The notes: generated by a model not told the origin, from the sequence alone. A DNA stretch of 64,000 bases from Pseudomonas alkylphenolica (GCF_004025535.1 NZ_QJRG01000039.1:1-64000); one strand, 5' to 3'. Shown: positions 14,269 through 23,767, counted from the stretch's first letter. Translations and numbers: made by a program.

Positions 14269-16638
14269 TCAACGGGGTAGCAGACGAAGTGTGCTTTGCG
14301 CCGGAATCATCCCCATTTGCGCCTTGTGGTACCGCCCCTCGATATAGTCCCTGGCCTGGTCGGCATAATGCCGGTCGAACAGTACCCCGCTTTGCCCGAC
14401 CGGGTTGATGGTCAGTGCCTGCTCGGCATCGGCGAAATCAATCAGGCGTCGGGTTGAAGGCCCGTAGGTGACCGGCCAGGGCGCAGGGCCGATCTTCGCC
14501 GAGAGGTTGTTCGGCACTTCATGGGTGCCCGGCGCAGCGAACGGTCCGACGTTGAACAACAGGTTCAATGGCTTTTGCAGCCCCAGCGGATGGTTGTGGG
14601 TGAGGGTATGGGCTTTGCCCCATTGCCAGCCGGCCGGGTCGTTGCCCAAGGTCTCACGCAGGTGCGCCAGGCTAGCTCGCCAGGCCTGCTTGACGGCATC
14701 GTTGCGACTGCCATGTTCACTGCTGCCATGCTGACCCCACCAGGGCGACTCGGCGTCGGCGGTCAGGCGCGGCAACGCCGCATCAATGGCGCGGGTGCTG
14801 ATCAGGGTCTGGAACCAGGCATCACCCAGCTCGTCATGCAGGGCCGCATAGGCCAGGTCGTAGAGGAACTGGTTGAACAGCGTGGCGCTAACCGAATCCA
14901 GCGGGTAGTCACCGGTCCAGCTCGCCAGTTGCTCAACCAGCTCCTTCTCCTGATCGCCACTGGCTACTTCGCGCAAGGTCCCCAATAGCGGCGCCAGGGT
15001 ACGTGGGCCATAGTCACTGACCGTGTCGAGCTGCAGCGCCTGGCTGTTCAGCGTATCCCATCGGGTCTGTGGGTCGGCCAGGTGGCGGTCGATCTGTTGA
15101 CCGCGGTCGGGCAGGTTGTAGTAACCCGGAATCGGCATCGCTGCCGGCGGCTGGAAGTTGGCAGAGACGATGTAGCCGCTGGCTGGATTCTCCTCCTGCG
15201 GGTTGGCGCTGAACGGGTAGAAGCCAAGCTTGTCGGCCTGCACCGTGCTGCCGTCGAGGATAAACGCTGGGTTCACCCCGTCCGGGCGTACCGGCAACTG
15301 CGCCGCGGCCCACCAGCCGATGTCGCCACGGGCATTGGCCCAGACCAGGTTGAGGCCGGGCGCCTGGACCTTGGCGGCAGCGGCACGCATCTTGTCCAGG
15401 GTGTCTGCGCGATTGATCTGGTAAAAACCGTCGAGGATCGGGTTTTCGGTTTCCAGAAAGGCCCACCACATGGCAATCGGCGTGGGCCCGGCGTTGGCGC
15501 CGATGACGTCGTTGACGATTGGGCCATGGGGCGAGCGGCGCAGGGTGATGGTGACCGGTGCCTCGCCTTTGACGGCGATGGTTTCCTGGGTTGAGGTCAA
15601 GGCTTGCCACTGACCGTTGATGCGTACCTGCTCGGGATTGTCCGGGTTGACCTGCTCGGCGATCAGGTCGACATCGTCGTTCTGGAACATGGTCAGACTC
15701 CAGCCGAAATCGCGGTTGTGGCCCAGTGATGCGAAGGGGTTGAGGGCCTGGTGATAGCCGTAGAGGTTGAAGCCGGGCGCCGACAATTCCGCCTCGTACC
15801 AAACCGATGGCACGGCAAAGCTGATATGTGGGTCGCCGGCCAGCAGCGGCTTGCCGCTGCGGGTACGGCTGCCGGACACCGCCCAGGCGTTGCTGCCTTC
15901 GTACTGGGGAATGCCGGCTTCGCTCAGTGCCTGCTGGCTGACCAGGGCCAGTTGCTCCAGGCTTTTCCAGTCGGCGGAGGCCAGTGGTGGCCTGCTGTGC
16001 AGCGCCCCTTGGGGATTCCAGTCGAGGTCGAAGACCTTCAGGTATTCAGCGCCTAACTGATCGCGGATAAAAGTCAACGCCGGCTCCGTACGAAAGGCCG
16101 CCGCAAAGCTGTAGGCCATGTAGCCGGCAATACTCAGGGTGTCCTGTGCCGTGAAGGGGTGCGGGGTGATGCCCAGAGCATCGAACTCCATCGGTTTGGG
16201 ATGGCTGTCCTGCCAGGCGTTGACGCCATCGAGGTAGGCTTGCAGGGCAAGCCAGGCGGGCGCTTGCTTGTCCTGGCGGGCAACGATGCGTTCGGCTTGT
16301 TCACGAATGCGCAGGCTGCGAAACAGGGTGTCGGTTGGCAGCAGTTTGCTGCCGAGCACCTCGGCCAGTTCGCCTCGGGCCAGGCGGCGGATGATCTCCA
16401 TCTGGAACAGGCGGTCCTGGGCGTGCACATAACCCAGGGCGCGATACAGGTCGGTCTCGTTGCCGGCTTGTATATGCGGTACGCCACGGTCGTCATAGCG
16501 CACACTGACCGGCGCCTGCAAGCTGGCCAGGGTGACCTCGCCCTCGCGCTGCGGCAACTTGCCTTGCACATACCAGTAACCGCCGCCGGCGGCCGCGGCA
16601 ATGACCACAGCGAGGAAGGTCAGGCTGCGCTTCATCAA
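14269..16638 (-). CDS. Penicillin acylase family Ntn hydrolase (acyl-homoserine-lactone acylase-like)
   Basis: A 789-residue precursor of the Ntn-hydrolase family that includes penicillin G acylase and the Pseudomonas AHL acylases PvdQ and QuiP. A signal peptide or anchor lies at about 5-24. The self-cleavage site is Gly248-Ser249 in YEGSNAWAVSG; Ser249 becomes the N-terminal nucleophile of the beta chain. The beta chain carries GDPHISFAVPSVWYE, RRSPHGPIVND and the late HTLTHNHPLG motif. The enzyme is made as a proenzyme, exported and cut into two chains. Whether it prefers AHLs, penicillins or other amides cannot be told from sequence. Confidence 0.9.
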   Translation of the reverse strand: MMKRSLTFLAVVIAAAAGGGYWYVQGKLPQREGEVTLASLQAPVSVRYDDRGVPHIQAGNETDLYRALGYVHAQDRLFQMEIIRRLARGELAEVLGSKLLPTDTLFRSLRIREQAERIVARQDKQAPAWLALQAYLDGVNAWQDSHPKPMEFDALGITPHPFTAQDTLSIAGYMAYSFAAAFRTEPALTFIRDQLGAEYLKVFDLDWNPQGALHSRPPLASADWKSLEQLALVSQQALSEAGIPQYEGSNAWAVSGSRTRSGKPLLAGDPHISFAVPSVWYEAELSAPGFNLYGYHQALNPFASLGHNRDFGWSLTMFQNDDVDLIAEQVNPDNPEQVRINGQWQALTSTQETIAVKGEAPVTITLRRSPHGPIVNDVIGANAGPTPIAMWWAFLETENPILDGFYQINRADTLDKMRAAAAKVQAPGLNLVWANARGDIGWWAAAQLPVRPDGVNPAFILDGSTVQADKLGFYPFSANPQEENPASGYIVSANFQPPAAMPIPGYYNLPDRGQQIDRHLADPQTRWDTLNSQALQLDTVSDYGPRTLAPLLGTLREVASGDQEKELVEQLASWTGDYPLDSVSATLFNQFLYDLAYAALHDELGDAWFQTLISTRAIDAALPRLTADAESPWWGQHGSSEHGSRNDAVKQAWRASLAHLRETLGNDPAGWQWGKAHTLTHNHPLGLQKPLNLLFNVGPFAAPGTHEVPNNLSAKIGPAPWPVTYGPSTRRLIDFADAEQALTINPVGQSGVLFDRHYADQARDYIEGRYHKAQMGMIPAQSTLRLLPR

Positions 16639-16719
16639 GACTCCTTGTACTTTTTAGCGGACGTTGTGGTCCGATCATCGAGGTAAATCAGGACAGAGGA
16701 TAGCCCCTGAGGAGGGAAG

Positions 16720-17286
16720 ATGAGTCTCAGCGAAAAACAGAAAATGCTCACTGGCCAGCTCTACCACGCCAGCTGCCCGGAGCTGCAGGCCGAGCAAATT
16801 GCCAACAAGCACTGGATGCAGCGCTACAACAACAGTGCCGAACTGCTCAACGAGCAGCGCCATGGCCTGCTGCTGGAACACTTTGCGGCGGCGGGCGACG
16901 GCGCGGTTATCCGCCCGCCGTTCCATTGCGACTATGGCTACAACATCCGCGTTGGCCGCAACGTATTCATGAATTTCAACTGCGTGATCCTGGATGTATG
17001 CCCGGTCAACATCGGTGACGACTGCCAGATCGGTCCGGCGGTGCAGATTTACACCGCGGACCATCCACTGGACCCGGCGCTGCGCCGCAGCGGGCTGGAG
17101 AGCGGCCGACCGGTGACAATCGGCAGCAATGTATGGATCGGCGGCGGTGCGATCATTCTGCCGGGTGTCACCGTGGGAAATGACGCCGTGATCGGCGCGG
17201 GCAGCGTGGTGACGCGCGATGTGCCAGCTGGGGCGACGGTAGTAGGTAACCCCGCGCGTTCGCGTCAGGGCACCCAGGGGCAGTAG
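16720..17286 (+). CDS. maa: Maltose/galactoside-type O-acetyltransferase (Maa/NodL family)
   Basis: A 188-residue left-handed beta-helix acetyltransferase using acetyl-CoA. It has the N-terminal Mac domain (EKQKMLTGQLYHASCPEL), hexapeptide repeats from about residue 65, the catalytic His115 in YTADHPLDP and the GSNVWIGGGAIILPGV CoA-binding coil. The start has GAGGAGGG upstream. Its 3' end overlaps the convergent DUF6436 gene by 22 bases. The true acceptor sugar is unknown. Confidence 0.92.
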   Translation: MSLSEKQKMLTGQLYHASCPELQAEQIANKHWMQRYNNSAELLNEQRHGLLLEHFAAAGDGAVIRPPFHCDYGYNIRVGRNVFMNFNCVILDVCPVNIGDDCQIGPAVQIYTADHPLDPALRRSGLESGRPVTIGSNVWIGGGAIILPGVTVGNDAVIGAGSVVTRDVPAGATVVGNPARSRQGTQGQ

Positions 17287-17834
17287 CAACCCACGGCCAG
17301 GGTATGTGTGGCGCTGACTGCGCGGCCCTGATTCAAGGCCAGCAGAATCGGCTCGATGAAGCTGTTGCTCGCGTTGCAGGTCGCGCCTTCGCTGTAGGGG
17401 CCAAAGTAGGCCAGCTTGCCCTGGCGGTCCCAGATCGCTACGCCAGGGCTGGCGGGCAGGTGTTCGGCGCCGGGAAGCCCGGTCAGTGGTTTGAGCGCCT
17501 TGAGCGGTTCGGGCAGCTGGCCGCGGCTGCCTGGCTTTTGCACCACATAGAACACGACACCTTGCGGCGCATACTGCTCGATCAGTTCGGCCAGGTGTTG
17601 CTGATTGCCGACGTTGCACGGGCAGCTTGGGTCCCAGAAATGCACCAGGCGGATCGGCCCGGGGCCGGCGATTTCTGCGGGTAGCTGCAGGCGCTCGCCA
17701 GAAAACAAGGCAGTCTGATTGTCGAAGGGGCGCAGGTAGCGACTCTGGAAATTGTCATAGGCCCACCACAGACCGACAGCGCAAAGGGCAGCGACAAGCA
17801 GGCCGATGAGGGTACGGGGAGTGCGCGCGAGCAT
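17265..17834 (-). CDS. DUF6436 thioredoxin-fold membrane-anchored protein
   Basis: A 189-residue protein with an N-terminal signal-anchor (about 8-26) and a periplasmic thioredoxin-like domain. The redox motif is CPC (C71, C73) in FWDPSCPCNVGN, instead of the usual CxxC. Three more cysteines (C153, and C183/C185 in a C-terminal CYC motif) may form partner disulfides. Similar Pseudomonas proteins are annotated only as DUF6436. A periplasmic thiol-redox role is likely but not shown. The gene overlaps the end of the convergent acetyltransferase gene. Confidence 0.8.
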   Translation of the reverse strand: MLARTPRTLIGLLVAALCAVGLWWAYDNFQSRYLRPFDNQTALFSGERLQLPAEIAGPGPIRLVHFWDPSCPCNVGNQQHLAELIEQYAPQGVVFYVVQKPGSRGQLPEPLKALKPLTGLPGAEHLPASPGVAIWDRQGKLAYFGPYSEGATCNASNSFIEPILLALNQGRAVSATHTLAVGCYCPWVP

Positions 17835-17931
17835 GGGGCAATATCCGGAAAATGTCGCCTAGCTTGCCATGCTGGCGACGACAGCTGAATATCACAGATC
17901 AATATCCCGCTTTTGTATTTGGAATGGCTCT

Positions 17932-18873
17932 ATGACGGCAACCTTTCAACCCGACGCGTTGCGCGCCAGCCTGGCCCCCCTGGTTGCGCGACAGCCGTTG
18001 TCGTCCCAGGCGCAGGCCTATCAGCGTTACTACGGGCTCGACCTGCCTGCGCGCAAGGTCGAGCCACAGCGCTGGCTAGGGCGTTTCGACGTGGCCGGGT
18101 ACGAGGTGGTCGGGCAGGTCTGGTTGCCACCGGCGCCGGTCGCAACCCTGGTGCTGTTACATGGCTTCTATGATCACATGGGGCTGTACCGACATGTGAT
18201 CGACTGGGCGCTGGATCAGCAGTACGCAGTGATTGCCTGCGACTTGCCGGGCCACGGGCTGTCCAGTGGCGAGCGGGCCAGCATTGATGATTTCGCCACC
18301 TACCAACAGGTACTTCAGGCGCTGTTTGAACAGGGCCAGGCCCTTGGGCTGCCGCAGCCGTGGCATTTGTTCGGACAAAGCACGGGCGGGGCGATTGTCA
18401 TCGATCACCTGTTGCACAGCGGCGCACAAAGCCCGGCTCAGGGCCAGGTGATCCTGCTGGCGCCGTTGGTGCGGCCGCGTTCATGGCGGTGGTCGAAACT
18501 CAGTTACTGCCTGCTGCGCCCCTTCGTCAAAGGCATAGAGCGGCGATTCAGCGAGAACACCAACGACCCGACGTTCCTGCCGTTTTTGCAGGCTGACCCG
18601 TTGCAGCCCAGGCAGTTACCCACCGCCTGGGTGGGCGCCTTGGTGGCGTGGGTCAAACGCATCGAGGCGGCGCCGGCCAGCGCTCGCCAACCACTGATCG
18701 TTCAGGGTGAGTCAGACATGACGGTCGACTGGCCGCACAATCTCAAGGTGTTGCAGGAGAAATTCGCGGCCCCGGAGATCCTGCTGATTCCCGAGGCGCG
18801 TCACCATCTGGCCAATGAGCTGCCGACGATCCGTCAGCGTTATTTCGCCTTTATCGACCAGCGTCTGGGCTGA
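17932..18873 (+). CDS. Alpha/beta hydrolase, lysophospholipase/monoglyceride lipase-like
   Basis: A 313-residue serine hydrolase of the Hydrolase_4 type. The oxyanion motif is LLHGFYDHMG, the nucleophile elbow is GQSTGG, the acid is in QGESDMTVDW and the base is His in PEARHHLANE. The ATG at 17932 is chosen because the product matches the family from its first residues; the frame is open back to 17869. There is no signal peptide. The stop codon abuts the convergent DUF2059 stop with no bases between. Confidence 0.85.
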   Translation: MTATFQPDALRASLAPLVARQPLSSQAQAYQRYYGLDLPARKVEPQRWLGRFDVAGYEVVGQVWLPPAPVATLVLLHGFYDHMGLYRHVIDWALDQQYAVIACDLPGHGLSSGERASIDDFATYQQVLQALFEQGQALGLPQPWHLFGQSTGGAIVIDHLLHSGAQSPAQGQVILLAPLVRPRSWRWSKLSYCLLRPFVKGIERRFSENTNDPTFLPFLQADPLQPRQLPTAWVGALVAWVKRIEAAPASARQPLIVQGESDMTVDWPHNLKVLQEKFAAPEILLIPEARHHLANELPTIRQRYFAFIDQRLG

Positions 18874-19623
18874 TTATTTCAGGTCCGAGGTGTTCTGACC
18901 GACGGCGAGGCCGGCGCGCACGGCGGCCAGGGCAGCCTTGTAGTAAGTCTGGCCCTCGGCGGACTCGGCAAAGGTCGCGAACTCTTCCAGCTCGGCATCC
19001 GACAGGTCGCGGTACACATAGAGCAGGGTGTTGTTCAGTTCGCTGCCGATCTGCTCCATCAGGCGCTGGCGCTGACCATCCAGCAGGCTCTGCGCCTGAC
19101 CGCCACCGAGCAGGCCCGGGATCATCTGGCTGAGGCTGTCGGCGGCCACGCCGGCAATCGCCAGGCTGACCTCGGCACCGGCTTCGCGGGCTGGCAGTGA
19201 CTGCGCCAGGTGGCCGATGATCAGCAGGCGGTCATCGCTGGCCTGGACCTTGGGCAGGCCTTTGGCGTTCTTGGCCAGTTGGTCGCGACGGGTGGCGAGC
19301 AGTTCGGCGGCGACGATCTTGCGACCCAGCGGCGACTGGAAGAACGCCAATGCGGGCGCGGGATTGTTCAGGTTGGCGCGCAGCTGTGCCTGGGCACGCT
19401 TATCCACAGCCTGGGCCTGGAAACGCTGGTTGCTGTTGTTGACCAGAGCTTGATAAACAGCGGGCGGCAGACTGTTGCGATAGCGCTGCTGGGCGGCATC
19501 GAGGGCATCGGTAAAGTGAGCGCGCTGCTCGGGCCAGCCGGCGACCTTGTAAAGTTGGTCGAGGCTGTCTGCCCAGACAGGCGTGGTGCAGATCATCATC
19601 AGCAAAAAAAACAAACGGCGCAT
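18874..19623 (-). CDS. DUF2059 domain periplasmic protein
   Basis: A 249-residue exported protein with a clear signal peptide (MRRLFFLLMMICTTPVWA). Two DUF2059-like helical parts are visible: one around SLDQLYKVAGWPEQ and one near the end (LSDAELEEFATFAESAEGQ), the second having the classic 'L..EF..SP.G' pattern of this family. The function is unknown. It lies convergent with a hydrolase gene and divergent from a 2OG oxygenase gene. Confidence 0.82.
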   Translation of the reverse strand: MRRLFFLLMMICTTPVWADSLDQLYKVAGWPEQRAHFTDALDAAQQRYRNSLPPAVYQALVNNSNQRFQAQAVDKRAQAQLRANLNNPAPALAFFQSPLGRKIVAAELLATRRDQLAKNAKGLPKVQASDDRLLIIGHLAQSLPAREAGAEVSLAIAGVAADSLSQMIPGLLGGGQAQSLLDGQRQRLMEQIGSELNNTLLYVYRDLSDAELEEFATFAESAEGQTYYKAALAAVRAGLAVGQNTSDLK

Positions 19624-19736
19624 TCAGGACTCCTGTCGGCAGGGCGCTATTGTCTTGGCCTTGCCGGGCTTTGTCGAGAAGCCATTGCATACTCTCGGCC
19701 AAGTGGCGCTGTCGGATTTCGCAGCAGATCGATACT

Positions 19737-20369
19737 ATGCGCGACATGCACATATCCCCTGATGACCCCCAGCTGTCGCGCATCGTCGACGACCTGGCCA
19801 CCCGTGGCTGGTCGCAGCAAGATACCTTTCTTCCAGAGCCTTTGACCCTGGCGCTGGCGGCCGAGTGCCGCAAACGCGCCGCCGAAGGTGAACTGGAGCC
19901 GGCAGGCGTGGGGCGGGGCGTCGCCCAGGAGGTCCGCGAGGGCATTCGTGGCGACCGTATCCAGTGGCTGGAGTCCGGCCAGGCCGAGGCTTGCGATCAC
20001 TACCTGGCGTTGATGGACAGCCTGCGCCTGGCGCTTAATCGCGGCTTGTTCCTTGGCCTTGAGGACTTCGAGTGCCACTTCGCCCTGTATCCGCCGGGTG
20101 CCTTCTATCGTAAGCACGTCGACCGCTTTCGTGATGACGACCGGCGCATGGTTTCGGCGGTTATCTACCTCAACGAGGGGTGGCAGGCCGAACACGGCGG
20201 CCAGTTGCGCATGACCCTCAAGGGCGATGTCGAGCATGACGTGCAACCGATCGGCGGCTGCCTGGTGGTGTTTCTTTCCGGTGACGTCCCCCATGAGGTA
20301 TTGCCAGCCCAGCGCGATCGCCTGTCACTCACCGGCTGGTTCCGGCGTCGTGGCAACGAGCCGTTCTGA
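19737..20369 (+). CDS. 2OG-Fe(II) oxygenase (prolyl 4-hydroxylase-like)
   Basis: A 210-residue dioxygenase-fold protein. The iron ligands are visible as HxD in YRKHVDRF and a distal His in SGDVPHEVLPA; the 2-oxoglutarate-binding Arg follows in RDRLSLTGWFRR. The start could be ATG 19737 or ATG 19746, three codons apart; the frame is open further back without support. It is followed after one base by a DUF523 gene, so the two are co-transcribed. Substrate unknown; related bacterial proteins are thought to hydroxylate proteins or amino acids. Confidence 0.85.
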   Translation: MRDMHISPDDPQLSRIVDDLATRGWSQQDTFLPEPLTLALAAECRKRAAEGELEPAGVGRGVAQEVREGIRGDRIQWLESGQAEACDHYLALMDSLRLALNRGLFLGLEDFECHFALYPPGAFYRKHVDRFRDDDRRMVSAVIYLNEGWQAEHGGQLRMTLKGDVEHDVQPIGGCLVVFLSGDVPHEVLPAQRDRLSLTGWFRRRGNEPF

Positions 20370-20370
20370 G

Positions 20371-20853
20371 ATGCACAAGGTGCTGGTCAGTGCCTGCCTG
20401 CTCGGTCAGCCGGTGCGCTATGACGGTCGCGCCAGTGGTTACCCGGACTTGCTCCAGCAGTGGCAGACCGAGGGGCGGACCGTGCCGTTGTGCCCTGAAG
20501 TGGCGGGTGGTTTGCCAACCCCGCGGCCGCCGGCGGAAATCCCGGGCGGGCAGGGCGCAGCGGTGCTCGAGGGTGAGGTGCAGGTACTGACCGTCACGGG
20601 CGAGGATGTCAGTGCGCAGTTTATTGCCGGTGCGCAGTTGGCACTGGAGCTGGTGCGGCGCCATGGCATCCGGATTGCGGTACTCAAGTCGGGAAGCCCG
20701 TCGTGCGGCAACCGGCTTGTGTATGACGGCACCTTCAGTGGTACGAAGGTCGGCGGTGAGGGCGTGACGGCAGCGTTGTTGCGCCGCGAAGGGGTGCAGG
20801 TCTTCAGTGAGCTGGAGCTTGAAGCGGCGGAGCTGGCTTTAAAGCAGCTCTGA
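20371..20853 (+). CDS. DUF523 family protein
   Basis: A 160-residue protein typical of DUF523, with SACLLGQPVRYDG at the N-terminus, CPEVAGGLPTPRPP and the cysteine motif GSPSCG. The conserved cysteines suggest metal or Fe-S binding, but no function is established. It starts one base after the oxygenase stop. A GGGCTGC/GCAGCCC hairpin at 20891-20907 follows. Confidence 0.85.
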   Translation: MHKVLVSACLLGQPVRYDGRASGYPDLLQQWQTEGRTVPLCPEVAGGLPTPRPPAEIPGGQGAAVLEGEVQVLTVTGEDVSAQFIAGAQLALELVRRHGIRIAVLKSGSPSCGNRLVYDGTFSGTKVGGEGVTAALLRREGVQVFSELELEAAELALKQL

Positions 20854-20890
20854 TTCGAAGGCCGTGTGGGAACTGGTGACAGTCTGCGAT

Positions 20891-20907
20891 GGGCTGCAAA
20901 GCAGCCC
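20891..20907. terminator. Small hairpin between convergent genes
   Basis: A 7-base-pair perfect stem with a 3-base loop lies between the DUF523 gene and the convergent binding-protein gene. It is a weak intrinsic terminator because there is no T-run. Confidence 0.4.
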
Positions 20908-20918
20908 CAGCAACGCAA

Positions 20919-21689
20919 TCACTTCTTCGGCGGCTCGCTCGCATCCATCCCGAACCATTTTTGCGACAGGGTTTCGAGCCGGCCATCAGCCTTGATGCGC
21001 TGCAGCGCTTTGTCCACCGCACTGTGGAACGCCGGGTTGCCCTTCTGAAACGGAATCGCCAGGCTCAGGATCGGTCCGACGGTAGCCCCTTCTGTTACCG
21101 CTTGCTGGCTATCGCGAATGGCATATGGCACCAGCAGGCGGTCGCTGATGGCGGCATCGATCTGGTCGCTGGCCACATCCTTGATCGGCTGGGTGGCGTC
21201 TGGATAGCTGCGCAGATCTACGCCTTCGACCCCACGCGCCTGTTCGGCGAACTGGCTACCCTGAACCACCCCGAGGCTATGACCCTTGAGCGCATCGAGG
21301 TTGGTCAGCGAGCGCTTCTCTTCCTTGCGTACGATCAACTGGGCACTGGAGTAGCTGTAGGGTTCGCTGAAGTCCAGGCGTTCCTTGAGTTCGGGCGTGG
21401 CGGCTACCTGGTTCAGGGCAATGTCGTACTTGCCGCTTTCAACGCCAGGCAGCAGATCATCGCGGGTGGTGACGACGAACTCGGCGCGCACATCCAGCTC
21501 GTTGGCCAGCATTTGCCCCAGTTCGATCTCGAACCCGGTAAGGCTGTCGTTGTCCTTGAAGTTGAACGGCGGCATGTTGGCTTCGACGGCAATGCGCAGC
21601 TCACCGCGGTCGTTCATGTCGTCAATCAATTCTGCATGTGCCCATGGGCTAAGCAGGGCGGCAAGTAGTACCCCTATGGTCAAACGCAT
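20919..21689 (-). CDS. Orphan amino-acid (family 3) periplasmic binding protein
   Basis: A 256-residue exported binding protein; the signal peptide ends at SPWAHA. The fold motifs are clear: LRIAVEANMPPFNFKD, LTGFEIELGQMLA and VAATPELKERLDFSEPYSYSS. No permease or ATPase gene is nearby, so it either serves a transporter encoded elsewhere or acts as a sensor or chemotaxis ligand carrier. Ligand unknown. Confidence 0.85.
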   Translation of the reverse strand: MRLTIGVLLAALLSPWAHAELIDDMNDRGELRIAVEANMPPFNFKDNDSLTGFEIELGQMLANELDVRAEFVVTTRDDLLPGVESGKYDIALNQVAATPELKERLDFSEPYSYSSAQLIVRKEEKRSLTNLDALKGHSLGVVQGSQFAEQARGVEGVDLRSYPDATQPIKDVASDQIDAAISDRLLVPYAIRDSQQAVTEGATVGPILSLAIPFQKGNPAFHSAVDKALQRIKADGRLETLSQKWFGMDASEPPKK

Positions 21690-21927
21690 GTAAGTCCCTT
21701 GAATTCATTGGCAGTGAAAAAGATCGCCGCAGCTTTCTGATGATGCCACGGTCGAGCGCAACTTAGGACCGCCCCAATGCCTGGATGTTAGACGCAGGGA
21801 GAAATATTTTCTGTGTGAAATTTAAGATAAGTTCTGCCCCAATTGATCTATGGTTACAGACCATTGCCTTTCGTTTCACTGGCAAGGCTATTGAAAGCGA
21901 CTGAAGAAAAGAACACAGGAGAAGTGA

Positions 21928-22401
21928 ATGAACAGCCTAGTATCGCGTGCAGCCGTTGCCGGCCTGTTGATGGGGGTTTCGGTATTTGCCGCCGCCGAAG
22001 GCGTGAAGAGCCAGGAGCCGCCGAAGGACGCCAAGGTCTTCATCGTTTCCCCGGCCGACGGCGCTACGGTCGACAAGACCTTTACCGTCAAGTTCGGCAT
22101 CGAGGGCATTGCGCTCAAGCCTGCGGGTGATCCAACCGAGCACTCGGGCCATCATCACCTGCTGGTGGATGTCGACCAGGAGCCGGCAGCCGATCAGGTG
22201 CTGCCGACCAGCGCGCTGCCGGAAAACAAGGCGCCATTGCCTGCCGGCCCGCAAGTACTGCACTTCGGCAAGGCGCAAACCGAAGTTGAACTGACTCTGA
22301 CCCCGGGTAAGCACACCCTGCAACTGGTGCTAGGTGACAAGTTCCACGTGCCGTTCAAGCCAAGTGTTGAATCGAAGAAAATCACCGTCAACGTGCAGTA
22401 A
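21928..22401 (+). CDS. DUF4399 periplasmic protein
   Basis: A 157-residue exported protein: a signal peptide ending near VFAAAEG, followed by the DUF4399 domain, which includes VSPADGATVDKTFTVKFGI, a His-rich EHSGHHHLLVD segment and a late LTPGKHTLQLVLGD. The His cluster suggests metal binding, but the function is unknown. The start has AGGAGAAG upstream and a strong terminator follows. Confidence 0.85.
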   Translation: MNSLVSRAAVAGLLMGVSVFAAAEGVKSQEPPKDAKVFIVSPADGATVDKTFTVKFGIEGIALKPAGDPTEHSGHHHLLVDVDQEPAADQVLPTSALPENKAPLPAGPQVLHFGKAQTEVELTLTPGKHTLQLVLGDKFHVPFKPSVESKKITVNVQ

Positions 22402-22413
22402 GCGTTGCGGCAT

Positions 22414-22446
22414 AAAAAAGGGAGGCCACATGGGCCTCCCTTTTTT
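22414..22446. terminator. Bidirectional rho-independent terminator
   Basis: A 14-base-pair stem (AAAAAAGGGAGGCC/GGCCTCCCTTTTTT) with a 5-base loop. It has A and T tracts on both sides, so it can end both the DUF4399 gene and the convergent serA gene. Confidence 0.95.
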
Positions 22447-22460
22447 GTCGCCAGAAGAAC

Positions 22461-23690
22461 TTAGAACAGTACGCGGGAACGGATAGTGCCCTTGACCTGT
22501 TGCAGTTTTTCTTGCGCCAGATCCGAGTACTCGGCATCAACGTCGATCACCACGTAACCGACTTTCTCGTTGGTCTGCAGGAACTGACCGGAGATGTTGA
22601 TTCCGTTTTCGGCGAAGACTTTGTTGATCTCGCTGAGTACGCCCGGAATGTTTTCGTGGATGTGCAGCAGGCGGTGCTTGCCCGGGTGAGCCGGCAGGGC
22701 TACTTCCGGGAAGTTGACCGACGATACGGAGGTACCGTTGTCGCTGTACTTGACCAGCTTTTCAGCCACTTCCAGACCGATGTTGGCCTGTGCTTCGGCG
22801 GTGGAACCACCGATGTGCGGGGTCAGGATCACGTTGTCCAGGCCACGCAGCGGGCTTTCGAACTGCTCGTCGTTCGAGCGTGGCTCGACCGGGAACACGT
22901 CGATGGCTGCGCCGATCAGGTGCTTGTCCTTGATCGCTGCGGCCAGGTGATCGAGCTCGACCACGGTACCGCGGGCGGCGTTGATCAGGATCGAGCCCTT
23001 TTTCATTGCACGGATTTCTTTCTCGCCGATCATCCACTGGGTGGATGGCAGCTCAGGCACGTGCAGCGAAACGATATCGGCCAGGCCCAGCAGTTCGTGC
23101 AGGCTGGTGACCTGGGTAGCGTTGCCCAGTGGCAGCTTGGTCAGCGGGTCGAAGAAGTACACCTGCATGCCCAGGCTTTCGGCCAGGACCGACAGTTGCG
23201 TTCCGATCGAACCGTAACCGACGATACCCAGCTTTTTGCCACGGATTTCGAAGGAGTTCGCCGCGCTCTTGATCCAGCCACCACGGTGGCAGGACGCGTT
23301 CTTCTCCGGGATGCCGCGCAGCAGCAGGATCGCCTCGGCCAGCACCAGCTCAGCAACGGAGCGGGTGTTGGAGTACGGTGCGTTGAACACCGCGATGCCG
23401 CGCTCGCGAGCAGCGGACAGGTCGACCTGGTTGGTACCGATGCAGAAACAGCCGACAGCTACCAGTTTCTTGGCGCAGTCGAAAACCTCTTCGGTCAGTT
23501 GAGTACGGGAGCGGATGCCGATGAAGTGGGCATCAGCGATCTTTTCCTTCAGCTCGGCGTCCGGCAGGGAGCCGGTGAGGTACTCAATGTTGCTGTACCC
23601 GGCGGCCTTGAGGACGTCCACGGCGGATTGGTGGACGCCTTCGAGAAGAAGGAACTTGATCTTGCTCTTATCGAGAGAAGTCTTGCTCAT
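22461..23690 (-). CDS. serA: D-3-phosphoglycerate dehydrogenase
   Basis: A 409-residue NAD-dependent enzyme that starts the phosphorylated serine pathway. The NAD-binding motif is VGYGSIGTQLS, the catalytic His is in HIGGSTAEAQ, and a C-terminal ACT domain for serine feedback is present (HENIPGVLSEINKVFAENGI). The start is ATG 23690 (MSKTSLDKSK), matching known Pseudomonas SerA; the frame runs 19 codons further without support. It diverges from a D-2-hydroxyglutarate dehydrogenase gene. SerA also reduces 2-oxoglutarate, and the divergent enzyme recycles the product, so the pairing is functional. Confidence 0.97.
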   Translation of the reverse strand: MSKTSLDKSKIKFLLLEGVHQSAVDVLKAAGYSNIEYLTGSLPDAELKEKIADAHFIGIRSRTQLTEEVFDCAKKLVAVGCFCIGTNQVDLSAARERGIAVFNAPYSNTRSVAELVLAEAILLLRGIPEKNASCHRGGWIKSAANSFEIRGKKLGIVGYGSIGTQLSVLAESLGMQVYFFDPLTKLPLGNATQVTSLHELLGLADIVSLHVPELPSTQWMIGEKEIRAMKKGSILINAARGTVVELDHLAAAIKDKHLIGAAIDVFPVEPRSNDEQFESPLRGLDNVILTPHIGGSTAEAQANIGLEVAEKLVKYSDNGTSVSSVNFPEVALPAHPGKHRLLHIHENIPGVLSEINKVFAENGINISGQFLQTNEKVGYVVIDVDAEYSDLAQEKLQQVKGTIRSRVLF

Positions 23691-23767
23691 CTGCGTAAAC
23701 CTGTGTCCCGGAGAAAAAATGGCAGGGAAGTGAAGCTCTCGCAGCATCGGCCTGAAGCACGATCAGC

